From: Malaya genurostris
Taxonomy: Eukaryota > Arthropoda > Insecta > Diptera > Culicidae
Length of the DNA stretch: 64,000 nt
Direction of reading: 5' to 3'
Assembly: GCF_030247185.1 (NCBI RefSeq)
Contig: NC_080571.1
Span: forward strand, 348,870,254 to 348,934,253
Under the pieces are notes generated by a model, which saw only the letters and a program-made list of their open reading frames with translations, was not told the DNA's origin and ran no database searches. Shown here one piece after another: positions 47,044 to 57,306 of the stretch (within the stretch, counting starts at the first letter, position 1; the number at the start of each line of letters is the position of its first letter). A program made the translations under genes and the position numbers.

Positions 47044-47974
47044 GTATGAAGGGCACGGTAAAGCCAAAGTCGGTCCGATTGGTCATCAACTGCAATGATC
47101 TACAAATTGGAACACCTTTGAACCACATCTCAAATTTCGTAGGTTTATTTTAGATAAAATGAATGTATTTATGTTTGAAAAAGTGTACTTTCTTCTGGCA
47201 CAGGCTGCTTGTATTGTGGAGACCAGAAGAAAGTGGGTTTCTTCATTTGGTGTCTAAAAGCAGTGAGGAAAACATAGTGTTGAAGATATAATCTACAGTA
47301 ATCCGATAGTTACTGTGATGTAAATCGATTTCTAGTAAGAAATTATCTCCGTGTTATGAATCAACCTAGGAGCGGCAGGGCTTTAAACTTTTTTCAGAGA
47401 AACTGTCGCCAAAAATAAACAGAAACTTTATGAATCTCATGTTCAAAACCTTCAACACCACGTGTAAAGAGTCGTGTGTGTACAAATTTATCAGAACTCA
47501 CAAAATTTGCAGTGTAGGCAAATTTTGTTCTGATTCATCCGCAATCTATACCTAATTGATCATTCCGCAAAGAGTTATAAATCATATAAATGATTCTTTA
47601 GAGTTTAAATCCTTCCACGCATTTCAGGAAAAGAGAAAAAACTTCTGAATTTCGGCCTTCGATCTTAGCGACCTACTTCGCCTATATATACACCTGCACA
47701 ACGAATACCAAGTTTGGTAATTACCAGGGTAGCTAATGGAAAATGTGAAGTTTTAACTGAAAAATTCGATATTGGATGATTTACAATGAGCATCATTTGC
47801 TTACAACTTTTATCTTGATCATTTAACAGAATTTTTAATCTCCAGAAAAAGAGAACATTTCAATTAGCTTTTATGTTTTGTATCGTTTTCACACGTTGTT
47901 GTCAGTTTGATCATTTGTTTCGTATGATAAATATTTAGCATACCTCCAGTAATCGAATGGTTCTGGATTGGTTC
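47044..47974. other. Unassigned DNA
   Basis: No recognisable feature. Confidence 0.4.
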
Positions 47975-48020
47975 ACGCAGACTCACCTGAAAGAAATAAG
48001 AGAAAAAAATATTCGTTTAC
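47975..48020 (-). promoter_or_regulatory. Putative recursive splice site (ratchet point)
   Basis: On the minus strand a pyrimidine-rich tract, TTTTTTTCTCTTATTTCTTT (about 48009-47990), runs into CAG (47987-47989) and then directly into GTGAGT (47981-47986). An acceptor fused to a donor with no exon between is the signature of recursive splicing in very long insect introns. The usual donor there is GTAAGT or GTGAGT. If real, a minus-strand gene with a long intron spans this position. It could be chance, since no second site was found. Confidence 0.4.
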
Positions 48021-50845
48021 TAAAGTTGTATTATAAGATCCTTTCAGCATTAATTAATTGACTGTTACGCTATAACAACTGTAATTAGGACCTGCTTATG
48101 TTAAAAAGTAACGAAAAAAGTCGCATACTAAGACATAGCGATAAAATCCTGTCGATCGTTTCGCTACTACTTAACATTCGGATCTCATACGAAGCATTTT
48201 GTCTGTCTATTTTATCATAAAAATATTTTTAAATATGTTGATGCAAGGCGATTTTATGATGATGATGATGATGATTGATCTAAAGAATTTGAATGAATGC
48301 CATGATGAGCTGCCGTTCCGTTTAGTTTCTCAAATTCGCTGTCGACGACGTCTTGTCATCGCGGACAGTTTTCATTCCGGGGCCCGTTTTGTGTCTTTCG
48401 CTCACCCTTCTGTCGCCTTTATGCCTGCTGGACGAATGTGGTCCGAAGATTCAAAAGAAATTTCAAAATTCTAAAGAATTGAGAAATTCATTTTAAACGT
48501 TTCAAATGGCTTTTCTTCCGCCGTTTATTTCTCCTTCTTAAACCCGTTTCATTTGTGCGGCATTTCGAGCCTGACCCATGTGTTGTCGAGATAATTTGGA
48601 ACTGTCCAATCGTGATTACAGTCCTGTCGCGGTGGTGGCACACACAAGAAAAAAAACTCTTTAGATCGACAAAACCGCATGCCGGACAGCGAATGATGAA
48701 TGTTCACGAACTCATACGGCACTCAACTCAAGACTCGAAACAGCAGCAGGCCATGCAATGCAACCATAGACTTCATTTGTTAGCATGCCATGGACGAAAA
48801 TGTTGGACAGCAGCGCCTTGAGCGATAGTGATCAATCGCGCCTATGCTGCTCCTCGCCTACTTGGACCACGCAGCACACGTTCCAGTGGCGATTCGAAAG
48901 AGAATGTTGTTCGCGGTTGGCCTATGGCAACCAGCGGTCAGTGAAGTTTTATCTTATCAGACGAACAACTAGTCTCGAGGATCAAGTTGTAGTTACGCCG
49001 CATCGATCTTGGCGATCTTAGATACCGTCAGGCGATGTTTTTATGGCACATGCTGTCGACTGCCATCAGTCGTCGCTGTTTCTCGCTCTCTCTCTCCCTT
49101 TCCCTCTATGGCCATTAGTTACCATGGTGCCGCGTCTAGCCTAACTAACAGCCATCATCCATCGGTGTGAAAGATTATGAAAACTGAAAATGAAGGTGAG
49201 AATGTTGCAAATAAGGAAAAAAACATACAGCAGCGCTGTTGATGATAATCTCGCTCGATATCTGACTCGCGAGTTTTCGATTTTTGTTCCATTTCCCGCC
49301 TGCCTGCTTCGGATATCTGGTTTTGTGCCTTGATTTGAGCCTGATCCGGCAAGTGAGTGGCAGAAGTGTTACCATAAGTAAGTACGTACGTTGTTTGAAA
49401 GATTTCACGCCACACTGTGCACAATTTGTCCGTTTGAGTCCGTTGACCATATGGTTTGGTTGGGAGGCTTCTTCCCCCGTTAAGCAAAAAATATGATACA
49501 TAATTGATTAACATTCGTAAACACATATCATGAAATGTTACAAACCTTTCATATACCCTTTTAAAACATTGCTTATCACTCCTGGAAGGCTTTTAATTCG
49601 CTTTTAATTGGATCGAGCGACCAAAATCGTGACGTTCCACAAAAGACCTAGACGAAGGAGATTTTAGATCTTGGTCGAACTCATCGGCAATCAGTAACAG
49701 TTAAATGGTCCATGCGAGAGATTAACCTAAATCCCGAAGTGTCCGAAAATAGAAATTCCGCATTTGGTGGCATCTGTATGCGTTCATCGCGAGCCCTATG
49801 GTGCACACATTCATCGCCCGGTTTCCAATCTGAAATCTCTCTTCCAAAATAGAAAAAAAAAGAAGGCAAGGAAATGATGGCTCTCTTCGAACCATTCTGA
49901 ACCGGGATTGCAGGTAGATTTGTGTTGGCAATTCCTTTTTGGGCTTCTCATTTCTACCACTGCCCCGTACGATGCTCCACACACGCAGCATTAAATAGTT
50001 TCATAGATGGATGAAGAGCGAGGTGAAGGGGGGTGGTTTGGTTCACGAATGGTGACGTGTTTCTTTTTTTTATGAAACATTTATATATTTCTCTCTCTCC
50101 ATACATATGTATACTTTGCATAAGTGTTTCATCTTTTCTTCCTCCCGGCCTCCAGCCTTACCTAATTTCCCCAGAGAATGCTTGAACTGGAAAATGTTTG
50201 ACTGTTGAGAAAACAGTGGAGAAATAGACACACGCAAATTGCCAAACCCGACCAGTGCTCGTTCGCCAAAGAACCACTCGCTCCCCTTCGCCGAAACGCT
50301 TCGAATGTGTGCCGGAGAAGAAAGATGCCTGATGATGTAGATGCTGTCTGGGAGGATGACGCTGCTCCGGGAAGAGCACTAAAGGTGTCTATAATGTGTA
50401 CATGAATACAGTTTCTTCTGGGCAGTGTTTGTTGGGCGGAAATGTCCGATCATTGATCGCAACTCGTTCAAAAGTTTTTCGATATTCAAATCGTCTAACA
50501 CCCACCCCGGGATAGATAGTATGGAACATGGCTCACAGACAAATGGACAATCGACGGACAATATGCAAGCTCTTCTAAAATTTCTTCTTCTGTTTTGTGC
50601 CACCTTATGGCAGCTTAGTAGTGGCGACAAATTTATGCGCATGCAGGTGTACTAAGTTTTCTAAGAATATTGTCTGAGAGCAGATCAGAACAAATGAAAC
50701 TTTGATAAGGGTAATTTTCCATAAATCTTTCAGTTGAAAAGAACTCCAGCAAATAAAAAGTATTGAATATGGTCTAGGACTCAATTAGAACTCTGAGGTC
50801 ATTTTAAATTTCCAAACAATTCACGAATTCCTTCGTCAAGTCTAA
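48021..50845. other. Single-copy DNA without a recognisable gene
   Basis: Composition is more balanced than in the repeats. Contains a (GAT)n microsatellite at 48256-48279 and a CT-rich run at 49083-49107. Short frames on both strands show no family motif. Likely intronic or regulatory. Confidence 0.4.
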
Positions 50846-50849
50846 TAGA

Positions 50850-51425
50850 TCTTTGCTACTTTAGATATCCAGGTATGGGAAACCAAAAAATCGAATACGC
50901 ATTTGCGGTACCATAATTCACAAATGTCACGTGAATAATATTAATTACGCTGAATAGTAGCCAGGTAATAATTAGGCTTAGAATGTTAGTATCAAGATTG
51001 AGTTTGAAATTTTCTTCGAAAAATTGTAATAAAATCTTCGATATGTTAAGATTCGTATCTGGAAAAAATACTTTGTTCGACAATATTTGGCATGTTTTGA
51101 GTATAAATCTATCTAATAGAAAATGATAAGGCTGTTCTGAGACCAATAAAACTGGCTCATTTCTAACTAATTTGTCTACCCAATGATTTCCAGTAATATC
51201 AGAATGACCGGGTACCGATAGAAAGTAAAACGAGTTTGATAAGCGGAGCTATTCGATTTCAGTATTCAACAAGTGCTTGAGTAACGCAAGTAATCATTAA
51301 ATAAGTGCGTGTAAAGCTGCCTGACTGTCACAGTAGAAATCAATTCGTTTGTCACAGAAACCTTGTTGGAAAGATGCCTGTACGGCGCAGAGAATCACAA
51401 AAAATATGCTGCAGAAACCACTCAG
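50850..51425 (-). pseudogene. LINE RNase H domain relic
   Basis: Minus-strand translation gives KRIDFYCDSQAALHALI (the third acidic residue block of RNase H) and, after stops, FYFLSVPGHSDITGNHWVDK followed by LVRNEP, the PGHSxIxGNxxxD block. Several stops and frame changes separate them. This is the C-terminal domain of an ORF2 of a non-LTR element, different from the one at 53743. Confidence 0.75.
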
Positions 51426-51704
51426 TGAATAAGATTGCTCTGGTCTCATTTTACGGCAGTAAACACTAGCACCGACTCAACCATCCAAACAAAGAACCGC
51501 CAGGATAACAAGTTATATATTCTTCAAGTTACCAATCCTATCAACCAGACAGTCTTTCTTCATGGTGGAGAAAGATTACTAGAGGCGAAAAAGTACATAT
51601 TATGGTGGAATGATCACATGCCATACATGCCATTCTAACTTGATCAGAGTAAAATTATATTAGGTTGCATAGATTTTTCAATTAACCTGACTGCACGGAA
51701 CGAC

Positions 51705-52910
51705 CGAAATTAGCTCTGCGCCTAATTCGTATTACTGTTTTTGAATTAGTTGATTTTAACAACAAAATTTCTAAAATAACTATTAAATTAGTTGAAATTC
51801 AGAATTTACTTTGCTGAAAAAAACTGTTGTTTTTAGGGAATGTGTTTAGTTGACGAATATCCTGGACACAAACCAGCAATATTACAATCCAACACGAAAT
51901 TCTCATTGACAACTAATTTTGTGATAAAAATCAGATAATTCGACTCTATTTATCTATCACCATCATTGCTGAAAGACAGCACAAAGAAAACAAAAATTGA
52001 AATTAGTTTTATTAACAAGTTTCTTAGCCAAAAGCTCATGAGAAGTGTCAATATGTTACATGAAAAAGCTAAAAAAGAATAGTCTTGTTGAAACTGTTTG
52101 CAAATTGTTTTGATGTTATGGTTACGCATTGGTTACGATATATCCATATTGAAATTTCTAAACCGATTTGTAAAAATGCCGTAAACCCGTAAGGGAAGGG
52201 TATTTATTCAGAATTTGTGCGCATTTGAAGCGATTGTGCGTAATAATGTTTTTACGTGGAACAGAAGTGAGTTTCGACTGTTGCACTCTAATTGTATATG
52301 TCAAACGAAGTTTGTTGTATCTTCAACCTTCCGGGCTACGCCGTCTGGTGTATTACTTGTAATCGGCTTTTGTTTTCCGAGTGCTCAAAATTTGCAGAGA
52401 GGGAGTCGATTTCGCGAAGTCGAATGAAGAAAACAGCGGTTTAGAAGAAAAATTTTCAAAAAGAAGTTTATGTTTCGTTTATGTCTTTTTCTCCAATACA
52501 ACATCGTATTTATACTTGCCAATACAGAAAAGACAACCGCGACTGAAAAATTCTTTCTGGTAGTAGTGCGTCATCTAGTGGCTAGTAGTCATTACGGTGT
52601 TGTCGTTTTTTCGGTGACAGGGCGCCATGTAGTTGCAGATTGCAGAAGCCAATTCAACCATTCATGTTGGTTAAATACATTTTATTTTTCTAATTCAACT
52701 AAAAAATTAGTTGAATGGAAATGAAGTGTGCCTCAGTTAAGAAATGACAGCACGTTCAGTTGGTGAATTTAACTAAAAAAATAGCCATTTCAACTAATAT
52801 TTTACTATTATTAAGGGAATGAGAATTAAAATATCTAAATTAGCAAGAGTAAGATTTTTTTAGTTGTCTCAAAAATGCAATTCCAGTGTGTATATTTTGA
52901 AATAAAAGTA
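51705..52910. mobile_element. Foldback element with TTAGTTGAAAT arms
   Basis: AACTATTAAATTAGTTGAAA near 51780-51800 is matched in inverse at TTTCAACTAATATTTTACTA near 52791-52812, with surrounding weaker pairing. The arms resemble those at 425-531 and 2308-2421. The interior (52200-52640) is a single-copy-like segment with a short frame of no known type. Confidence 0.45.
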
Positions 52911-53730
52911 TATTGTAAAATTAAGAGCTGCGTAAAGCAACTTTGCCTGCTCCAAATATGTACATGAAAATTTATGTAAATTCTCCAAATATTTTTATCT
53001 GTGTATATATTTAGAACCGGACCATATGACTCTTTCTGTTTTGAAGTGTAACAACCTTTTTATATCTATAAAAATTTAACAGAATATTTACCACCGAAAA
53101 AAGAAACCCTTTAAAACAATCAACTGTCACTAGATGCGAAATCAGCAGTGCGCTCAGATTAAACTCAATCGGTTAGTTTGTAATCGTTAATCTCGAAATT
53201 ATCTAAATAGGAATGTCAATTTATCACATTCTTGAATAAACTAACTCCTTGAGAACCATTACAATATGGGTATTTATGGAACGAATTTGATAAGTAGATG
53301 CTGGAAAATGTTATTTGGAGCCGTTTCGAGATCCAAAGTGACGACTTCGGATTTATTGAGAATCTTTGAAAACCGTTAGTTTACTCTTCAAAACCCGTTC
53401 CAAAAAAAATCCATATTTTAGTAGTTCGTAAAAAAATTTTACGTTATTTGCGATTTAGTTCGCACAGAAGGTTACGCTATTTGGGATTTGGTTTGTAAAA
53501 AGAGTTACGTAAAAGTAGGTAACACAAAAAAGTGTTCGTAAGTAGAGGTTTTAAACTTTTTTTTTAATGTTTCAATTTAGGGCACAGTTGAACAACATTG
53601 GCTGTTTTTGAAAATACAATGCTTGCTTTGGTTTGAAAGAGTCAATACTGGACCCACACACATCCAAATATTCACATTCGGTTACACGCATAGATAGCGA
53701 TGAATATTTGATTTGTAAGAACTCTTAACA
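52911..53730. other. Unassigned DNA
   Basis: 53440-53545 repeats GTTACG-TATTTG-GATTTGGT words two or three times. No gene is seen. Confidence 0.4.
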
Positions 53731-53742
53731 GTTGTGAAACGC

Positions 53743-54651
53743 TCGACGGAAATCCCAAAAATATTTTCAAGTAAGTTCAGGCATATTGACTCTGAGAAAA
53801 TGTTTTACACGGACGGATCGCGAATTGAAGAAGCGACAGGGTTTGGTATGTTCAACAATAATGTTTCGGTCTCATTTAGGCTTCAAGAACCTGCATCTGT
53901 TTATATAGCAGAGTTAGCAGCAGTTCATTATAGTTTGAGTGTAATCGTCACATTATCTCCAAACCATTATTTCCTCTTCACAGATAGTCTGAGTGCAATT
54001 GAAGCCATTCGCTCAAACATGACTGGCAAGACTGAACCGTTTTTCCTGGGCAAAATAAAACAGTGCCTGAACGACATATCGAACAATAATTATCTAATCA
54101 CTATAGTCTGGGTCCCGGCTCATTGCTCCATTCCTGGCAATGAAAGAGCCGATATTTTAGCCAAACGTGGTGCTATTGAGGGTGAAATTTATGAGAGACC
54201 AATTGCTTTCAACGAATTCTATAGCTCGTCTCGCCAAAGAACACTTGCCAGCTGGCAAGCTTCTTGGGATAAAGATGATCTGGGTCGGTGGATGCACTCA
54301 ATTATTCCGAAAATATCGACAAAGGCATGGTTCAGGGGACTGGATGTGAGTAGAGATTTCATTCGTGTGATGTCCAGACTCATGTCCAATCACTACACGT
54401 TAGATGCACATCTCCTTCGAATTGGGCTCTCCGAGACTAATCATTGTGCTTGTGGCGAAGGTTATCGAGATATTGATCATGTCGTTTGGACATGCGTGGA
54501 GTATCGTGATGTCAGATCTCAACTAATAAATTCTTTGCGTACCCAAGGTAGACTATCCAATATCCCAGTTCGAGACATTCTTGCTTGTCGTGACCTTTCA
54601 TACATGAAACTTATTTATCATTTCATAAAGAAAACTGGAGTTTCAATTTAA
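53743..54651 (+). pseudogene. LINE ORF2 C-terminal fragment: RNase H plus cysteine motif (I-clade-like)
   Basis: The open frame runs about 302 codons from the insertion point. The apparent start codon at 53734 belongs to the target duplication, so the fragment has no native start. Counting from 53734, the RNase H residues are Asp27 (FYTDGS), Glu60 (IAELAAVH), Asp84 (FTDSLSAI), His130 (WVPAHCSIPGNERAD) and Asp140. A cysteine/histidine motif CACGEGYRDIDHVVWTC follows near residues 238-254. RNase H downstream of reverse transcriptase is known in I, R1, LOA and related clades. The cysteine tail suggests an I-type element such as those in mosquitoes. Endonuclease and reverse transcriptase are absent by 5' truncation, so it cannot move itself. 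Confidence 0.93.
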
Positions 54652-55044
54652 TAAAGTCCCCTTTCAAGACTTAGTTCTGATCCCAGCTGCGTCCATGAGT
54701 TCAACCAATAGCTAAATTAGAATAAAAATAATGTAATGATACAAACAAACTCGAAACAGTTTATGAAATTATTAACAAAATGTCTGAAAATAACAGCTTA
54801 TTTTATAATTTATAGAAGTTAATCGTTTAGTTCAAATAATATTTCCGAGTAGATTTCATAATTAATGACGAGTTACCTAAGATGATATTTAAGTAATAAG
54901 AGAATATGTTTTAATAAATGCAAAACGTTGTGACTATGTTAGAATTAAATTAGGATAAGAATATTATGTAAAAGTGATGCTACGGCGAAGAAAAACTTAT
55001 GTAAACTGCCTTAAGAAATAAACGTATTTATGAAAAAAAAAAAA
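53743..55044 (+). mobile_element. Young 5'-truncated non-LTR retrotransposon with target duplication
   Basis: A 1302-bp insertion bounded by perfect 12-bp direct repeats GTTGTGAAACGC at 53731-53742 and 55045-55056. It ends in an A-rich tail (55033-55044). The 3' UTR is about 390 bp. Perfect target duplication and an unbroken frame imply recent insertion by target-primed reverse transcription. Confidence 0.93.
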
Positions 55045-55099
55045 GTTGTGAAACGCGAGCAAACTGCACGTTCGTTAAAATACTTATACACAGTTCAAA

Positions 55100-55480
55100 A
55101 CAATCTTGTGATTTTTAATCCTGTAAGATGCACATAAATGGAGCGTCGTATTTTACTCAAACCTATATTCAAGAACATGTAAAATTTTGTGGTTTGAAAA
55201 TTACATGGCTTGAAATCAAATAAAATGAAAATGACAAGATTGGTAGCGACAGCACGACTTGAACCGAGAAACATTAGATTACAAAGCGCGCCAGTTAATC
55301 GACTGAGCCACAGAAGCACATATCTGTTTGATAAATAGTTTATGCATATAAATTCATATAGCGGCAATTGATTACACTCGGAGCCAGTAAAATTCTGTAC
55401 GAATGAAATATTGCGCCATTTGACACGTTAAGTAGTTATGAATAGTATCGTTTGTAGAACTACGTCACTTGTAAAATTCA
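55100..55480 (-). repeat. tRNA-related SINE-like unit, copy 3
   Basis: On the minus strand: TGTGGCTCAGTCGATTAACT as A-box region, CTTTGTAATC as anticodon-like loop (TGT in tRNA-Thr position), and TCTCGGTTCAAGTCG as B-box, all within about 55240-55322. Flanking blocks match copies at 37340 and 42580. It is the best-preserved tRNA-like copy. No intact acceptor stem, so not called a tRNA gene. Confidence 0.75.
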
Positions 55481-55664
55481 TATTTTTTACTGTGTTCTGT
55501 TGGCTTTTTTTAAAGGCGTTGCGGTTTTATCTGATTATCTGATTTATTGAATGCATCAGTTCAATATCTATGTTTTATCGAATGTACTCTGAAAAGCACC
55601 TGCACAAATAACTTTTTCAATATTCAATATAATATTTTATTGAATTACTTTACTGTTAAGGGCC

Positions 55665-57306
55665 TTCGCGCCAAACCGCACTCTCTCAGATTCGAACGAA
55701 ACTTTTTGGGCATTTAGATTTTGTCTCAAACCGCCACTTTGTATACTTTGTTTTTCCAAAATCGATTAAGACTGTCTTTTGAAAAGGGTCAAACCTTTAG
55801 AACATACTTTTTCAAATAGTCGAAAAATGACAGATCCTGTAAATAAGTATTGTTCTAGTGATTTTCTCAAAATTAGATAAATTTTTAAACACTGAAAAAA
55901 ATCACATTGAAAATGAAATATCGATTAGTAAAGCAAAGACATATTTGATTTTGGTAAAAATTTGTCCCAAAATATGTTTTCTACCAACCGGTCATGGGAG
56001 CGGATCATTTTGCCGAAAGCCATTTTGCCGAAAATCGTTTCGCCGAATACCATTTCGCCGATAGCCGTTTCGCCGATAGCCGTTTCGCCGAATTGGTCAT
56101 TTCGCCGAAAGTCGTTTCGCCGAAAGGGTTATTTCGCCGAAAGGGTTATTTCGCCGAAAGGGTAATTTCTTTAGGGTCCTGGATAATTGATGTGGCACAT
56201 CCACATAACCGAAGCCAAGATGACCGCCAGCCAGTCGGCGGCCAGACTCGCCATCGGAAGCGGTGGCCTCTTGCATACCGCCTCGTTTGCCCGGTCTACT
56301 CAAAGCTAGCTTTCTTTGCATCAGTTAGGTCCAAACAAGCGGTAGAGAGGTCGGATAGCATACGTGCATAACGATGTGGCGAAGTTGCATTAGATATTTT
56401 TTCATCTGCACTCAGTTTTCGGAAAATACCGCGAACAATTGCCTAATAGGTACACTAATAAATCAACAAGTTATTTTGGGAATTCCGTTCAAAGGATCAT
56501 GAATAAATCTACAAAAATTATTCAAGTCTCTGGATCATATCAGAAGTACAATTGAATGTCAACAAAACGGGAGGAAACGTAATCTTTTTCTATCATTTAT
56601 ATGTTATTAAGACATTTTTATTATTTATATAAAGACTAATGAAGAATTCGGCGAAATGGCTTTCGGCCAAATGACATTTTCGACGAAATGGCATTCGGCG
56701 AAACGGCTTTCTGCGAAATGGTTTTCGGTGAAATAACCCTGATCCACCGTTCATACATTGCAAAATGGTCACTTTTGAGAAATAAAAAAGTTTTCCTAAC
56801 TAAAACTATGATCGAAAGTAGAACTAAACTGAAAATCATTATCATCTAAGATTCCAATAAAACTCAATTTGTGAGAAAATTTCACCGGATACCCGAAATC
56901 AGCAGAAAGTGTTAGTAGTGAATAAGAAAAAGCTTTTGTTAGAAAAACTTTTTTCTCGTTTAAAACGCCCCTCTGGGTTTTTTTAATCGATATTAAATTT
57001 TAAAAGATAATTTTTATCAGCGTAAGACTGAATAAGGATTTTTTCAGTATTTTTATTCGAAAGTTTGACTGATTTTGTGAAGATCTTCAATACAATACAT
57101 TTTTGTAGGATTTGTCGTTTTTCCACTATAACTATTTGAATAGCATAGTTTAAAAAAATTCGGTCTTTTTTAAAAGACAGTCTATACCAATTTTGGAAAA
57201 AACAAAAAGCATTCAAAGTGACTTTTTGTAACAAAGTCTTCATGTCGTAAAAGTTTTTTTTTACATCTGAGAGAGTTCTACCAACATTTGTTTAAGTTGG
57301 CGCGAA
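55665..57306. mobile_element. Inverted-repeat element with TTCGCGCCAA ends, split by a GGCGAAA element
   Basis: The left arm (55665-55935) and right arm (56985-57306) are inverted complements. Shared words include TTCGCGCCAA at the tips, CTCTCTCAGAT, CCACTTTG, TTTTTCCAAAAT and AGACTGTCTTTT. GGCGAAA copy 4 sits in the loop. No transposase is present. Confidence 0.75.
55993..56748 (+). mobile_element. GGCGAAA foldback element, copy 4
   Basis: The left terminus reads TGGGAGCGGATCATTTTGCC, matching the inverted end of copy 3. The left array covers 56020-56168 and the right inverted array about 56640-56740, ending GAAATAACCCTGATCC. The core at 56190-56400 retains CCACATAACCGAAGCCAAGA and GCCCGGTCTACTCAAAGCTA, with part of the GC-rich hairpin deleted. 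Confidence 0.82.

Noticed and set aside
51435..51638. 67-codon frame on the plus strand after the LINE relic
   Set aside because: No recognised motif and no conserved neighbour. Left unassigned.
55240..55322. Functional tRNA-Thr gene
   Set aside because: A- and B-boxes are good but the acceptor stem does not pair, and flanking sequence repeats elsewhere, so it is a SINE.
55994..56371. A 125-codon frame with repeated FAESHFAE-like residues
   Set aside because: It is the translation of the GGCGAAA arrays. The same pattern appears in every frame and copy.
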